A stretch of 64,000 nt of DNA from contig NZ_AXAE01000021.1 of NCBI RefSeq assembly GCF_000472705.1, positions 97,347 to 161,346 on the forward strand, read 5' to 3'. The stretch comes from Mesorhizobium erdmanii USDA 3471 (GTDB lineage Bacteria > Pseudomonadota > Alphaproteobacteria > Rhizobiales > Rhizobiaceae). Position 1 is the stretch's first letter. Each line of letters opens with the position of its first letter. The notes below the pieces were generated by a model. It worked only from the letters and a program-made list of their open reading frames with translations, searched no databases and was not told the DNA's origin. The position numbers were made by a program, and so were the translations under genes. Shown here piece after piece: positions 1 through 9,111 of this stretch.

Positions 1-1134
1 GCCGACCAGCCGTCGAGCCCGGTGTTGCGCTTTGGGCCCGACAAGCCGCTCAAGCTCGACGCCGGCACGCTTCTGTCGCCGTTCCAGATCGCCTACCAGA
101 CCTATGGCACGCTGAACGATGCCCGCTCCAATGCCATCCTCGTCTGCCACGCATTGACCGGTGACCAGCATGTCGCCAGCACCAACCCGGTGACCGGCAA
201 ACCGGGCTGGTGGGAAGTGCTGATCGGCCCCGGCAGGATCATCGACACCAACCGTTTCTTCGTCATCTGCTCCAACGTCATCGGCGGCTGCCTCGGCTCC
301 ACCGGGCCGGCCTCGACCAACCCCGCCACCGGCAAGCCCTATGGGCTCGACCTGCCGGTCATCACCATCCGTGACATGGTGCGCGCGCAGCAGATGCTGA
401 TCGACCATTTCGGCATCGAAAAACTGTTTTGCGTGCTCGGTGGCTCGATGGGCGGCATGCAGGTGCTGGAATGGGCGTCGAGCTACCCCGAGCGCGTCTT
501 TTCGGCGCTGCCGATTGCCACCGGCGCCCGCCATTCCTCACAGAACATCGCCTTCCACGAGGTCGGCCGACAAGCCGTCATGGCCGATCCGGACTGGCAT
601 GGCGGCAAATATTTCGAGCACGGCAAGCGCCCGGAAAAGGGCCTGGCGGTGGCGCGCATGGCTGCCCACATCACCTACCTTTCCGAGGCCGCCCTGCACC
701 GCAAATTCGGCCGCAATCTGCAGGATCGCGACCACCTGACTTTCGGCTTCGACGCCGACTTCCAGATCGAAAGCTATCTTCGCCATCAGGGCATGACCTT
801 CGTCGACCGCTTCGACGCCAATTCCTACCTCTACATGACGCGGTCGATGGACTATTTCGATCTCGCCGCCGACCATGGCGGCAGGCTGGCGGACGCCTTT
901 GCCGGCACCAAGACCCGTTTCTGCCTGGTGTCGTTCACATCGGACTGGCTGTTTCCGACCGAAGAAAGCCGCTCCATCGTGCATGCGCTCAACGCCGCCG
1001 GCGCCTCGGTATCCTTCGTCGAGATCGAGACCGACCGCGGCCACGACGCCTTCCTGCTTGACGAGCCGGAACTGTTTGCCGCCATCAAGGGCTTCATCGG
1101 CTCGGCGGCTCGCGCCAGGGGGCTGAGCGCATGA
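1..1134 (+). CDS. metX: Homoserine O-acetyltransferase, 5' end outside window
   Basis: Acylates homoserine, the first committed step of methionine synthesis, in the cytoplasm. The frame is open to base 1, so the start lies upstream; the GTG at 22 is probably internal because the in-frame residues before it (ADQPSSPV) fit the family's N-terminus. It is an alpha/beta-hydrolase of the MetX family. The nucleophile Ser sits in GGSMGGMQ (codon 445-447), the Asp in SDWLFPT (943-945), and the His in DRGHDAF (1042-1044), so the catalytic triad is complete. The next gene is metW, 58 bases downstream, the usual metXW pair. MetX and succinylating homologues share this fold, so the acyl donor is inferred. 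Confidence 0.95.
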   Translation, partial: ADQPSSPVLRFGPDKPLKLDAGTLLSPFQIAYQTYGTLNDARSNAILVCHALTGDQHVASTNPVTGKPGWWEVLIGPGRIIDTNRFFVICSNVIGGCLGSTGPASTNPATGKPYGLDLPVITIRDMVRAQQMLIDHFGIEKLFCVLGGSMGGMQVLEWASSYPERVFSALPIATGARHSSQNIAFHEVGRQAVMADPDWHGGKYFEHGKRPEKGLAVARMAAHITYLSEAALHRKFGRNLQDRDHLTFGFDADFQIESYLRHQGMTFVDRFDANSYLYMTRSMDYFDLAADHGGRLADAFAGTKTRFCLVSFTSDWLFPTEESRSIVHALNAAGASVSFVEIETDRGHDAFLLDEPELFAAIKGFIGSAARARGLSA

Positions 1135-1192
1135 CCCGGGAAAGTCGCGGACTTGTCCGTCCAGGATCACGCCCCATCCAGGAGGCGACATC

Positions 1193-1807
1193 ATGAGTGT
1201 CAACGGCAGCCAGCGCGTCGATCTCGAGGTCGTCGCCAACCTCATCCCACCGCAGTCGCGCGTGCTCGACGTCGGGTCGGGCGACGGTTCATTGCTCGAA
1301 TTGCTTCAGGAGACCAAGCAGGTCGACGGCCGCGGGCTTGAATTGTCGCAGCGTGGCGTCAACGAATGCGTTGCGCGCGGCCTCTCGGTCATCCAGGGCG
1401 ACGCCGACAAGGATCTCGAATTCTATCCCGACAAGGGTTTTGACTTCGTCGTCCTGTCACAGACCTTGCAGGCCACCCGCAATCCGAAGCTGGTACTCGA
1501 CGAACTGCTCCGGATCGGCAATCGGGCAATCGTGTCCTTCCCCAATTTCGGCCATTGGCGGGTGCGCCTGTCGCTGTTCGTCAACGGCCGCATGCCGGTA
1601 ACGAAGGACCTGCCCTATTCCTGGTACGACACGCCCAACATCCATTTCTGCACCATCCGCGATTTCGTCAATCTGTGCGAGGAACTCGGCGCGACGGTGG
1701 AAAAGGCAACCGCGCTCGATGCCGCCGGCCAGAAGATCGGCCTGTCCATGCCCTGGTGGTTCTGGAACTTCTTCGGCCAGCAGGCGGTGTTCCTGCTGAA
1801 GCGATAG
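1193..1807 (+). CDS. metW: Methionine biosynthesis protein MetW
   Basis: A 204-residue Class I SAM-methyltransferase-fold protein. The glycine-rich SAM motif VLDVGSGDGSLLELL is near residues 24-38, followed by FDFVVLSQTLQATRNP. It lies directly after metX; MetW is known to pair with MetX for homoserine acylation in proteobacteria, though its exact chemistry is less settled. The ATG at 1193 follows a strong Shine-Dalgarno (AGGAGG at about 1180), which fixes the start. The length is normal for the family. Confidence 0.92.
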   Translation: MSVNGSQRVDLEVVANLIPPQSRVLDVGSGDGSLLELLQETKQVDGRGLELSQRGVNECVARGLSVIQGDADKDLEFYPDKGFDFVVLSQTLQATRNPKLVLDELLRIGNRAIVSFPNFGHWRVRLSLFVNGRMPVTKDLPYSWYDTPNIHFCTIRDFVNLCEELGATVEKATALDAAGQKIGLSMPWWFWNFFGQQAVFLLKR

Positions 1808-1821
1808 GCGCATCGGCCAAC

Positions 1822-2142
1822 CTATCGCAGAACATCCGTCGCTTTGTGCGGATGCTCGACGCCGTCGACCATGATGACGACTGAGTCTGAGTTATCGGTG
1901 CGCAGCGAGAGGATCGCCTGATACGCGGGCGACCCATACCAGCCGCGCATCCGTCGCCGATCGGGGAACTCGATGATGATCAGATGACCCGGCCATTCGT
2001 TCTCGACCGCCTCGACATCGCCGCCATGGACGAGGAAGCGGCCGCCGAAAGGTTCCAGCGTGGCATCGATCCTGTGCAGATATTCGACGATCTGCGGACC
2101 CATCGTGACTTGGCGCATATGGGCAACGGCGTAGGCGGTCAT
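1822..2142 (-). CDS. DUF1330 family protein
   Basis: A 106-residue protein of the dimeric ferredoxin-like barrel type. The start MTAYAVAHMRQVTMGP, the central GGRFLVHGGDVEAVE and the segment GHLIIIEFPDRRRMRGWY are typical of DUF1330. The family is widespread in rhizobia and its biochemical role is unknown. Its stop is only 14 bases from the convergent metW stop. The ATG at 2142 follows a GGAG-like sequence on the minus strand (AAAGGAGTTG). There is no signal peptide, so it is likely cytoplasmic. Confidence 0.8.
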   Translation of the reverse strand: MTAYAVAHMRQVTMGPQIVEYLHRIDATLEPFGGRFLVHGGDVEAVENEWPGHLIIIEFPDRRRMRGWYGSPAYQAILSLRTDNSDSVVIMVDGVEHPHKATDVLR

Positions 2143-2490
2143 GACGCAACTCCTTTGTCGATCGAAGCCGATTTACCGGCTCGATGGACGCAATGTGCCA
2201 GGGGGCAGGAGGGAGTGCGATTACGCGAGAGGTAATGGAAAAGGCGCGGCAGCAACCCGCACGAAGACACGCGACCGCACGGAGTTCAGCCCGCAGCGGT
2301 GTTGCCATCGAGTCACGGAACGGCGAATTCACCGTCTTCGCGAGACTGGAACCCTGGTCGAAAGCATGACATCAGGACATGTCTTCTGTAGCGTCTCGTA
2401 TCTGAGCCGAGACGTGAAAAGGGATGGTTGTATCCGTCCGGTCACTGCAAAAAATCGAAGCCGCCTAGCCGGGGATTGAGCCGACACGAC
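2143..2490. other. 348-base intergenic region without a supported gene
   Basis: This lies between the divergently oriented DUF1330 gene and the glycosyltransferase. Short open frames cross it but none has a Shine-Dalgarno or family resemblance. It must hold the promoters of both flanking genes; I could not pick convincing -35/-10 pairs. No large palindrome was seen. Confidence 0.5.
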
Positions 2491-3405
2491 GTGTCCGAAA
2501 ACGCAGACACCCCTCCCCTCATCACGGTCGTCACGCCGACGCATAACAGGCGTGAGACGCTGTTGCGCGCCGTGCAAAGCGTGCTTTCCCAGACCATGCG
2601 GCGGCTCGAGCACATTGTCGTGGATGATGGCTCGACCGACGGCACCGGGGCCGCGCTGGCCCGCATTCACGACCCACGGCTGGTCTATATCGGCGCGAAA
2701 TGGCGCGGCGCCAACGCCGCCAGGAATGCCGGCATCGAGCGGGCGAGCGCGCCTGTCGTGACATTTCTTGATTCCGACGATGTCTACCTGCCGCACCGGC
2801 TCGAACGGACCTTGGCCTGGTTCGAGGACAATCCAGCACTTCAGGTGCTGCTCTCCTCATACGTTTCCCTGAAAGGAAATCGAACCACCAATTGTGTCAA
2901 CCGCACCGCCTTTCTGAGCCCGCCCATGCTGGAGCGCGCGGTGTTTGTGCAGACAGCTTTCGTCGCCGGTTCGGCGATAACGGCTCGTCGCGAGGCCTTG
3001 CTGGCCATAGGCGGCTATGACAGCGACATCAACCGGATGCAGGACCGGGAGTTGCTGCTGCGTCTCGCCGCACGCTTCGGCGCGCAATTGTCCGGGGACA
3101 TCGACTGGACGAAGCACAATTCGCAGAACTCGATCTCGAGCCGCCGGGGCGGTTATATCGAAGCCTATGCGAGCCTGATGGCCAAACATCCGGATATCGC
3201 CCGCCGCTATCCGCACATCCCGCCTTTCATGATCGCGCGGCAGATCCTCGCCGATCTTCTCAACGGCCGTATACCTCAGGCATTTGCCGGATACATGACC
3301 AACCGCTCATCGTCAGCGCTCGGCTATTCCCTGCCGGAACTGGTCAATGGCTATGTCTGTGGCCGACGCACGCGTCGCGACCTCTACAATGAAGTTCGCG
3401 GCTAA
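2491..3405 (+). CDS. Family 2 glycosyltransferase
   Basis: A GT-A fold glycosyltransferase of about 304 residues, predicted to transfer a sugar from a nucleotide sugar to a cell-surface acceptor. Motifs in order: the N-terminal strand ITVVTPTHNR, the nucleotide-binding VVDDGSTDGT, the metal-binding region FLDSDDVY, and near the C-terminus of the catalytic part NRMQDRELLLRLA, which supplies the ED/RD-like motif. I chose GTG at 2491 (reads MSENADTPP) because homology begins just after it; an in-frame TTG at 2428 gives 21 more residues with no family match. It stands alone with no polysaccharide cluster around it, so the acceptor cannot be named. Confidence 0.82.
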   Translation: MSENADTPPLITVVTPTHNRRETLLRAVQSVLSQTMRRLEHIVVDDGSTDGTGAALARIHDPRLVYIGAKWRGANAARNAGIERASAPVVTFLDSDDVYLPHRLERTLAWFEDNPALQVLLSSYVSLKGNRTTNCVNRTAFLSPPMLERAVFVQTAFVAGSAITARREALLAIGGYDSDINRMQDRELLLRLAARFGAQLSGDIDWTKHNSQNSISSRRGGYIEAYASLMAKHPDIARRYPHIPPFMIARQILADLLNGRIPQAFAGYMTNRSSSALGYSLPELVNGYVCGRRTRRDLYNEVRG

Positions 3406-3467
3406 CGCTCATAGCTGCGCTGAAGAGAACCCTTTCAGATTGCCGCGCCGGCTTGACCGCCGGCGGC

Positions 3468-4283
3468 TCACCGGTCGAGTTCGGGGAAATAGGGATCCGA
3501 CAGGAACCGCCTGTCGCGTTCGCCCCGCAGACAGTCGATCGGCGTGTCGGCGTCGACGGGTATGACCCTGGCCTTGTCCTGGACGCCGCTCACTTCGAGA
3601 ATCAGCTTGCGCCGGATGGCGGTTGAGAATTCGGCAGCCGCGTGGATCGGCAGCACGAAGGAACCAGGACCACCGGTCACGCACTGCGCATAGTACTGGT
3701 CGAGATGGCTGAAGGTCGGCGACGGATTAATCAGGATTGGCAGGCCGTTGACGACGATGCCTTTGGCGGTTGCCGCATCGCGCATCGCGGTGACCGGCGG
3801 CCCGATATTGTTCGGACCATCGCCCGATATGTCGATGACGCTGCGTTCGCCCTTGAAATTCGTCCCGTCGAACAGCCCGGCGCCGAAGGCAAGAGCAGTG
3901 GAAATCGAGGTGCCGCGAAAACTCCGGAACGGCCGCGCCGCCACCTTGCCGGCGAAGCTGTTGGCGCTCTCGGCGCTGTCGATGATCTGCCAGCCGATGA
4001 TCGCGTCATCGCGCACCGTGCCGGCCCATTCGAAATAGGCGATGGCGATGCGGCCCGTATTGCCGGATCGGACAGCCTGGATGAAGTCGGTATGCCGAAG
4101 CGCCTCGACATAACCGGCGCGTTGCAGGGCAGATTCCTTCTCGTCCATCGACAGCGAGATATCGACCGCCAGCACCAGTTCGACGTCGACAGCCAGCGCC
4201 TCCGATGGCGAAGCAACGGGCATTGGCTGGGTACAGGCAAGACAGGCAAGCAGGCGCAGGGCATCGAGCATCGCCACCGCCAA
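3468..4283 (-). CDS. DUF1194 protein with von Willebrand factor A-like fold
   Basis: A 271-residue protein with an N-terminal hydrophobic segment (about 4-30) that looks like a signal peptide, so probably periplasmic. A VWA-type domain follows. The metal-site motif DISLSMD is at residues 41-47, a Thr/Ser-rich FRGTSIST comes later, and IDISGDGPNN supplies a further acidic loop. This pattern matches DUF1194, a rhizobial family of unknown function. VWA domains usually bind partners through a divalent metal, so a binding or assembly role is possible. It is followed by an ABC protein gene on the same strand (77 bases away), but an operon is not proven because that gene reads from further upstream. 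Confidence 0.8.
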   Translation of the reverse strand: MAVAMLDALRLLACLACTQPMPVASPSEALAVDVELVLAVDISLSMDEKESALQRAGYVEALRHTDFIQAVRSGNTGRIAIAYFEWAGTVRDDAIIGWQIIDSAESANSFAGKVAARPFRSFRGTSISTALAFGAGLFDGTNFKGERSVIDISGDGPNNIGPPVTAMRDAATAKGIVVNGLPILINPSPTFSHLDQYYAQCVTGGPGSFVLPIHAAAEFSTAIRRKLILEVSGVQDKARVIPVDADTPIDCLRGERDRRFLSDPYFPELDR

Positions 4284-4359
4284 GGTTCGCTTCTCCGGGA
4301 AATCTTCCCTTGCGATCGCGGCAAAATAAAGCTCGCCGCGACAGTACGCGAAAACGGCC

Positions 4360-6177
4360 CTATTTCTTGCGGCGGGCGGCAGCCGGCGGCGGGTCGATGG
4401 CGCCGGCCCGGACGCGGGAGGGCTTCAGCGCCTGAGCATCGGAATCCTTCACGATCGTCAGGCCGCGCGGAAAGAACTGGGGGTTGTGCTGGCCGCGTCC
4501 GATGTTGATGATCGTGGCGCCCTTCAGATGCTTCTCCAGCATCGACAGCACGCGTCGCAGCGAGGGCCCGTCGAACGCATCCATGGCTTCGTCGATGACT
4601 ACCCATTTCGGCTGCCGCAATGCGAGCCTGGCCACACCCAGCAAACGCTGTTCGTCATCGCCCAATTCATGGTCCCAGCGCCCGACACGGTCGAGCGAGG
4701 ATGACAGCCGCTCGAGACCAACCTCAGCCAGCACCGCCGCAATGTCGGCATCGGTCGCCGGCGCATGCCCGTTGGCGTGATTGAGCACTTCGCGCAAGGT
4801 GCCGGCCGGCAAATACGGGACGCGCGGCACGAAGATGAGGGTTTCTCCCGCCGGCAGGCCTATGGTTCCGCTGCCCCACGGCCAAAGCCCGGCAATGGCG
4901 CGGAAGAACAGCGTCTTGCCGGCGCCCGGCTCTCCCGTGATCATAACGCGTTCGCCAGCTCGAATCTCGACATGCTTGTCGGAGAGTTTTGTGCAGCCCT
5001 CGGGCGAAGCCACATGAAGCGTCTCGAAGGTCAGGCTGCCATTGGCGTTTTGATCGAAGTTGATGCGCTTTTCGGTGTCGTGCAGCACATCTGTTTCATT
5101 GAGCGCGATGCGGAAATCGGCGACGCGCATCAGCGTGGCCCGCCAATCGGCGATGCTGCCGATATTGTTGATGAACCAGCGCAACGAAGAGTGGACCTGG
5201 TTGAAGGCGCCGACCGCCATCATCAACCCGCCGAAGCTGATATCGCCCGAGAAATAGACAGGCGAGGCGACCAGGATCGGCGCCACGACGGTGATCCAGC
5301 CATAGGTATCGGTCACCCAGGACAGGTTGATCTGGGCTGTGTAGATGCGCCGCATGGCGCCCAGCACCGTACCGAGGTCGAGCTCGAGCCGTCGCCGGGC
5401 ATCATCCTCGCCATGATAAAGCGCGATGGCATCGACATTCTCGTTGACCCGCACCATCGAGGAGCGCAGCTCCGCCTCTCGTGTGTAGCGGTCACTGTTG
5501 AGGCTGATCAGCGGTCGTCCGACCAGCCAGCTCAGCCACGAGGCGGTGCCGGCATAGAGGAACGCGGCCCAGACCATGTAGCCCGGTATGGCCAGCGCCC
5601 AGCCATTGACGTGGAAGACGAAGCCCGAAGACAGCTCCCACAGCACGCCGACGAAGGACACGAGCAAGATGAGCGACTGCAAGAGCCCGACGCCGAGGTC
5701 CGTCGACAGATCAGACAGATGCGCCGCATCCTGCTGCATGCGCTGGTCGGGATTGACGCCGATGGCGCCGGCATTGGCCAGCCGGAAGGCGCGCGCCGGT
5801 CGCATCCACTGGTCGATCAGGTCCAGCGTCAGCGCCTCGCGCAGCTTCAGCCGGATCATCTGGTTGAGCCAGGTCTGGCCGATATTGAGCACCAGCAGTC
5901 CGCCGGCGATCATCGCAAAGACGAGGAGCTGGTGCAGGAAGGCCGCCATGTCGCGGCGCGCCAGCGCATCGTAGAAGGGCTGGTTCCAACGGTTGAGCAG
6001 GACCTGGCCGATCGACGTCGCGATGATGACGGCCATGATGCCGACTGATGTCCACAGCAGCCACTTGCGAACCGGCGAGCCCACCAGCGCTTGTTTGATC
6101 GTCGTCACCTGATCGCGCAGGCTGCTGGCCACAGCGACCGGCTGAACGGTGGCCTGATTGTCCAATTGATCAGCCAT
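4360..6177 (-). CDS. SbmA/BacA-like fused ABC transporter (permease plus ATPase)
   Basis: A 605-residue half-transporter with an N-terminal membrane domain of the SbmA/BacA-like type (ABC_membrane_2) and a C-terminal ATPase. Several hydrophobic helices occupy about 40-330. The Walker A GEPGAGKT is at about 415 and the Walker B WVVIDEA at about 525. Members of this group (E. coli YddA, rhizobial BacA relatives) have been linked to peptide or very-long-chain fatty acid transport; the substrate here is unknown. The ATG at 6177 follows AGGACCT on the minus strand; an upstream in-frame start at 6246 adds 23 low-complexity residues. Odd points: the signature motif is LGDDEQ rather than LSGGQ, and the usual switch-His region reads NIGRGQH. 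Confidence 0.85.
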   Translation of the reverse strand: MADQLDNQATVQPVAVASSLRDQVTTIKQALVGSPVRKWLLWTSVGIMAVIIATSIGQVLLNRWNQPFYDALARRDMAAFLHQLLVFAMIAGGLLVLNIGQTWLNQMIRLKLREALTLDLIDQWMRPARAFRLANAGAIGVNPDQRMQQDAAHLSDLSTDLGVGLLQSLILLVSFVGVLWELSSGFVFHVNGWALAIPGYMVWAAFLYAGTASWLSWLVGRPLISLNSDRYTREAELRSSMVRVNENVDAIALYHGEDDARRRLELDLGTVLGAMRRIYTAQINLSWVTDTYGWITVVAPILVASPVYFSGDISFGGLMMAVGAFNQVHSSLRWFINNIGSIADWRATLMRVADFRIALNETDVLHDTEKRINFDQNANGSLTFETLHVASPEGCTKLSDKHVEIRAGERVMITGEPGAGKTLFFRAIAGLWPWGSGTIGLPAGETLIFVPRVPYLPAGTLREVLNHANGHAPATDADIAAVLAEVGLERLSSSLDRVGRWDHELGDDEQRLLGVARLALRQPKWVVIDEAMDAFDGPSLRRVLSMLEKHLKGATIINIGRGQHNPQFFPRGLTIVKDSDAQALKPSRVRAGAIDPPPAAARRKK

Positions 6178-6304
6178 ATCAGAGGTCCTTGCGTTCAGGT
6201 GCGATGCTGAACCGGATGAAGAGAGCCGACCGCCGCTGCCGGTCAACCAGTCCGGGAGAGAGATAGGTCGGAAAAATGCCGCGCGAGCAAGGTTACCACC
6301 TTGA

Positions 6305-7093
6305 TCACGAAGGTTTCATTTGGCGAGCCGGTGCGGTCGCGCCTCCGGCCTCGGCCCGACGTCCGAGCCGCGTCGCGCCGTGTGGCGACAGCACAGGCAC
6401 GAAAACGCGGCGCGAGGCGCGCTGGGCGACCGGCACGCCCTGATACAGCCGCTTTTGGGCCTCGACGACGATGACGCCGGAAAAGATCGGCCACAGCCGC
6501 CGGCCTGCGCGCTCCAGCACATTGTGGAAGCGCATCATGAAGCGCCGCCGCGATGGCGGGAAAAACAGCGCGTCGGACCATGCGGCAGGCGTGAAATTCG
6601 CCTCGCGCAGCAGCTCCGTCAATTGCCCGCGCGAGAACGGCCGGCCATTGCCGAACGGCGTATGCTCGAAGCGCGCCCAGACACCGCGCCGGTTGGGCAC
6701 GACGATAACGACGCGGCCCGCGGGCGACAGCACCCGCCAGATCTCGTTCAGCGTCTCGCGCGGATTTTCGACATGTTCGAGTGAATGGACGAGCAACATG
6801 CGGTCGATGCAGGAATCGACCAGCGGCAGTTCCTCGTCGAAGACCAGCGCCGTCGACGTCGGCCCTGTCGCCGGCCAGACCACGGCGCCCTGCGTCGCCG
6901 GCATGAAGGCGAACACCCGCTCGGCATCGGTGCCGAAACGCTCCAGCCAGGGCAAGGTATAGCCGAGACCAACCAGCCGTTCATTGGGGACAGTGGCCCA
7001 TATCGACGACAGCGCCATGGTGATCGAGCGCTCGGCGAACCGGCCGAGCGTTGTCGAATAGAAGGAACGAAGGTCGACGATGTCGGAATGCAT
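6305..7093 (-). CDS. Class I SAM-dependent methyltransferase
   Basis: A 262-residue methyltransferase of the Methyltransf_11 type. The clearest segment is DRMLLVHSLEHVENPRETL, followed by WRVLSPAGRVVIVVPNRRG, corresponding to motifs IV-VI of the fold. The frame runs open to 8140, but everything beyond about 7150 overlaps gloB on the other strand, so I take the ATG at 7093 (MHSDIVDLRSFY). The substrate is unknown. It is divergent from gloB, an arrangement I recall as common in rhizobia. The C-terminus (about the last 40 residues) is basic and Arg/Ala rich. Confidence 0.85.
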   Translation of the reverse strand: MHSDIVDLRSFYSTTLGRFAERSITMALSSIWATVPNERLVGLGYTLPWLERFGTDAERVFAFMPATQGAVVWPATGPTSTALVFDEELPLVDSCIDRMLLVHSLEHVENPRETLNEIWRVLSPAGRVVIVVPNRRGVWARFEHTPFGNGRPFSRGQLTELLREANFTPAAWSDALFFPPSRRRFMMRFHNVLERAGRRLWPIFSGVIVVEAQKRLYQGVPVAQRASRRVFVPVLSPHGATRLGRRAEAGGATAPARQMKPS

Positions 7094-7234
7094 TTCAGGG
7101 ATGTAGCCGCGATACCGGCAGGTTTCAACAAAGGCGCTCCACTGTGGCCGACATCCAGGAGTGACATTTGTCATCGCCAGGATGACATCCACGCGCCGAC
7201 GCCCTATGTCTGCGGCAACCGACGGAGAGATGTG

Positions 7235-8002
7235 ATGGCGGTCGAAATCGAACAGTTCATGTGCCGCAGCGACAATTTCGGCGTGCTGGTGCACGATCCC
7301 AAAAGCGGGCAGACCGCGATCATCGACGCCCCTGAGGAAGCGCCGATCCTGGCCGCGCTCAAGCGCACCGGCTGGACGCCGACGATGATCCTGACCACGC
7401 ATCATCATATGGACCATGTCGAGGCCAATCTGGCGCTCAAGGAGCGCTTCAAGCTGCGCATCGTCGGCCCGGAGGCGGAAAAGGCCAAGATCCCCGGCAT
7501 CGACGAAACCGTCGAAGAGGGCTCCGTCCTTCATCTCGGCGACGAGCGCATCGAAGTGATCGCCACCCCCGGCCATACCGCCGGCCACGTTTCCTATCAT
7601 CTGCCGGCGTCGAAAGTGGCGTTCACCGCCGACACGCTGTTCGCGCTGGGATGTGGGCGGCTGTTCGAATGCAAGCCGTCGGTGATGTACGAATCGCTGA
7701 AGAAGCTTGCAGCCCTTCCCGCCGAGACGGTGATCTATTGTGGCCATGAATACACACTCGCCAACGCTCGTTTCGCGCTTAGCGTCGACCCGACCAATTC
7801 GGCATTGAAGGAACGCGCCGCCAGGATCGAGGCGCTGCGCGCCGACAACAAGCCGACGCTGCCGACGACGATCGGCGAGGAATTGTCGACCAATCCTTTC
7901 CTGCGCTGGCACGATCCGGCGATCCGCAAGCATCTCGGCATGGAAAAGGCCGGGGATGCCGAGGTGTTCGCCGAGATCCGCAAGCGCAAGGACAATTTTT
8001 GA
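7235..8002 (+). CDS. gloB: Hydroxyacylglutathione hydrolase (glyoxalase II)
   Basis: Hydrolyses S-lactoylglutathione to lactate and glutathione in methylglyoxal detoxification. A 255-residue metallo-beta-lactamase-fold enzyme. The dinuclear metal motif THHHMDH is near residues 54-60, and further ligands lie in TPGHTAGH, ADTLFALGCGR and YCGHEYT; all are typical of GloB. The length matches the family. The ATG at 7235 follows GGAGAG, which decides the start over longer in-frame options reaching 6785. Confidence 0.94.
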   Translation: MAVEIEQFMCRSDNFGVLVHDPKSGQTAIIDAPEEAPILAALKRTGWTPTMILTTHHHMDHVEANLALKERFKLRIVGPEAEKAKIPGIDETVEEGSVLHLGDERIEVIATPGHTAGHVSYHLPASKVAFTADTLFALGCGRLFECKPSVMYESLKKLAALPAETVIYCGHEYTLANARFALSVDPTNSALKERAARIEALRADNKPTLPTTIGEELSTNPFLRWHDPAIRKHLGMEKAGDAEVFAEIRKRKDNF

Positions 8003-8021
8003 GCGTGCGGGCCTTCGACCG

Positions 8022-8462
8022 ATGACCAGTTCAGCAGAAATCATCGCGATACTCGGACTGAAACCGCATCCCGAAGGCGGCTGGTACGCGGAAACCTTCC
8101 GCGACGAAGCCGGCGGTCCGCGCGGCCATTCGACCGCCATCTACTTTCTGCTGGAGGAGCATCAGCTTTCGGCCTGGCATCGGGTCAGGGACGCCGCCGA
8201 GGCGTGGCATTTCCACGCCGGCGCACCGCTGGCGCTGTCGATGTGGGAAAACGGCAGCGCTGTTATAGAGCAGGTGCTGGGCATCGATCTCGCCGGGGGC
8301 GAACGGCCGCAAATCATCGTGCCGGCGGGCTGGTGGCAGTCGGCGCGCAGCCTGGGCGAGTGGACGCTGGTCGGCTGCACGGTCGCGCCGGGTTTTGAGT
8401 TCGCCGCCTTCGAACTGGCCGAGCCGGGCTGGACTCCTACCCCAGCAGGAAACCCAGCGTAA
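8022..8462 (+). CDS. Cupin-like DUF985 protein
   Basis: A 146-residue beta-barrel protein of the cupin_5/DUF985 family. Diagnostic stretches are LGLKPHPEGGWYAETFRD near the N-terminus, RGHSTAIYFLLEEHQLSAWH in the middle, and VPAGWWQSARSLGEWTLVGC later. The family is named for its fold; its function is not established. It starts 19 bases after the gloB stop and is probably cotranscribed with it. Its 3' end overlaps the convergent YhhN gene by 26 bases. Confidence 0.85.
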   Translation: MTSSAEIIAILGLKPHPEGGWYAETFRDEAGGPRGHSTAIYFLLEEHQLSAWHRVRDAAEAWHFHAGAPLALSMWENGSAVIEQVLGIDLAGGERPQIIVPAGWWQSARSLGEWTLVGCTVAPGFEFAAFELAEPGWTPTPAGNPA

Positions 8463-9111
8463 TCGCCAGCTGGGCGGCGTAATACAAGACCCAGACGGCA
8501 AAACGCATCCAGCCGCGATGCGGCGAGATGGCCGCCACCAGGAACTTTTCCGTGGCGAGCAGCCCGTCCGATGCCATGAACAGCACGGCGCCGCCGATAA
8601 CCCAGGTGCTGTTGGTGGTCAGCGCCGCCATGCCCATCGCCAGGATCGCCACGACATAGATGGCGATCGGGATACGCAGGCTGGGGCCGACGCGACGCCA
8701 CAGCGCGGCGAGCATGACGATGACAAACACCGCCAATGCCAGCGCGATCACCCCGCGCCAGGATTCGGCGCCAAGCAATCCCAGACCGCCGCCAACATGC
8801 AGGAACAGCGTTATGTAGACGATGTGGGCAACGAGAAAGCTCGCCAGTCCGCCGAGAAATGCCTTTTCTCCGTCGCGCGACAGGAAGGCGTCGCCAGTGG
8901 CGCTGAGCGCTAGGGCGACGACCAGCAACAGCGGGCCGCCTTGCAGTGCTGAAAGCACGGCAAGCATCGCCACTGCGAGCGTCTTTGCCGCCGAGCGGGC
9001 AAGCGTTGGCGGCATGCCCAGCGTGAAGGCATAGATCACCGCCGCCACCAGCGAAAAGATCAGCGTCGCATTGGCATTGGCGTCGATGCCGCCGGCAAAC
9101 GGCATGGTCAT
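8437..9111 (-). CDS. YhhN family membrane protein (lysoplasmalogenase-like)
   Basis: A 224-residue polytopic membrane protein with about eight hydrophobic helices. Motifs include LALSATGDAFLSRDGEKAFLGG and VLFMASDGLLATEKF, with the two conserved acidic D residues of the YhhN/TMEM86 family, whose characterised animal members hydrolyse lysoplasmalogen. The bacterial role is uncertain. The ATG at 9111 overlaps the stop of the upstream EamA gene by 4 bases, so the two are translationally coupled. The 3' end overlaps the convergent cupin gene. Confidence 0.85.
   Translation of the reverse strand: MTMPFAGGIDANANATLIFSLVAAVIYAFTLGMPPTLARSAAKTLAVAMLAVLSALQGGPLLLVVALALSATGDAFLSRDGEKAFLGGLASFLVAHIVYITLFLHVGGGLGLLGAESWRGVIALALAVFVIVMLAALWRRVGPSLRIPIAIYVVAILAMGMAALTTNSTWVIGGAVLFMASDGLLATEKFLVAAISPHRGWMRFAVWVLYYAAQLAITLGFLLG

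Noticed and set aside
7094..8140. Upstream extension of the methyltransferase frame across gloB
   Set aside because: The extra residues have no resemblance to any methyltransferase and lie opposite the gloB coding sequence.
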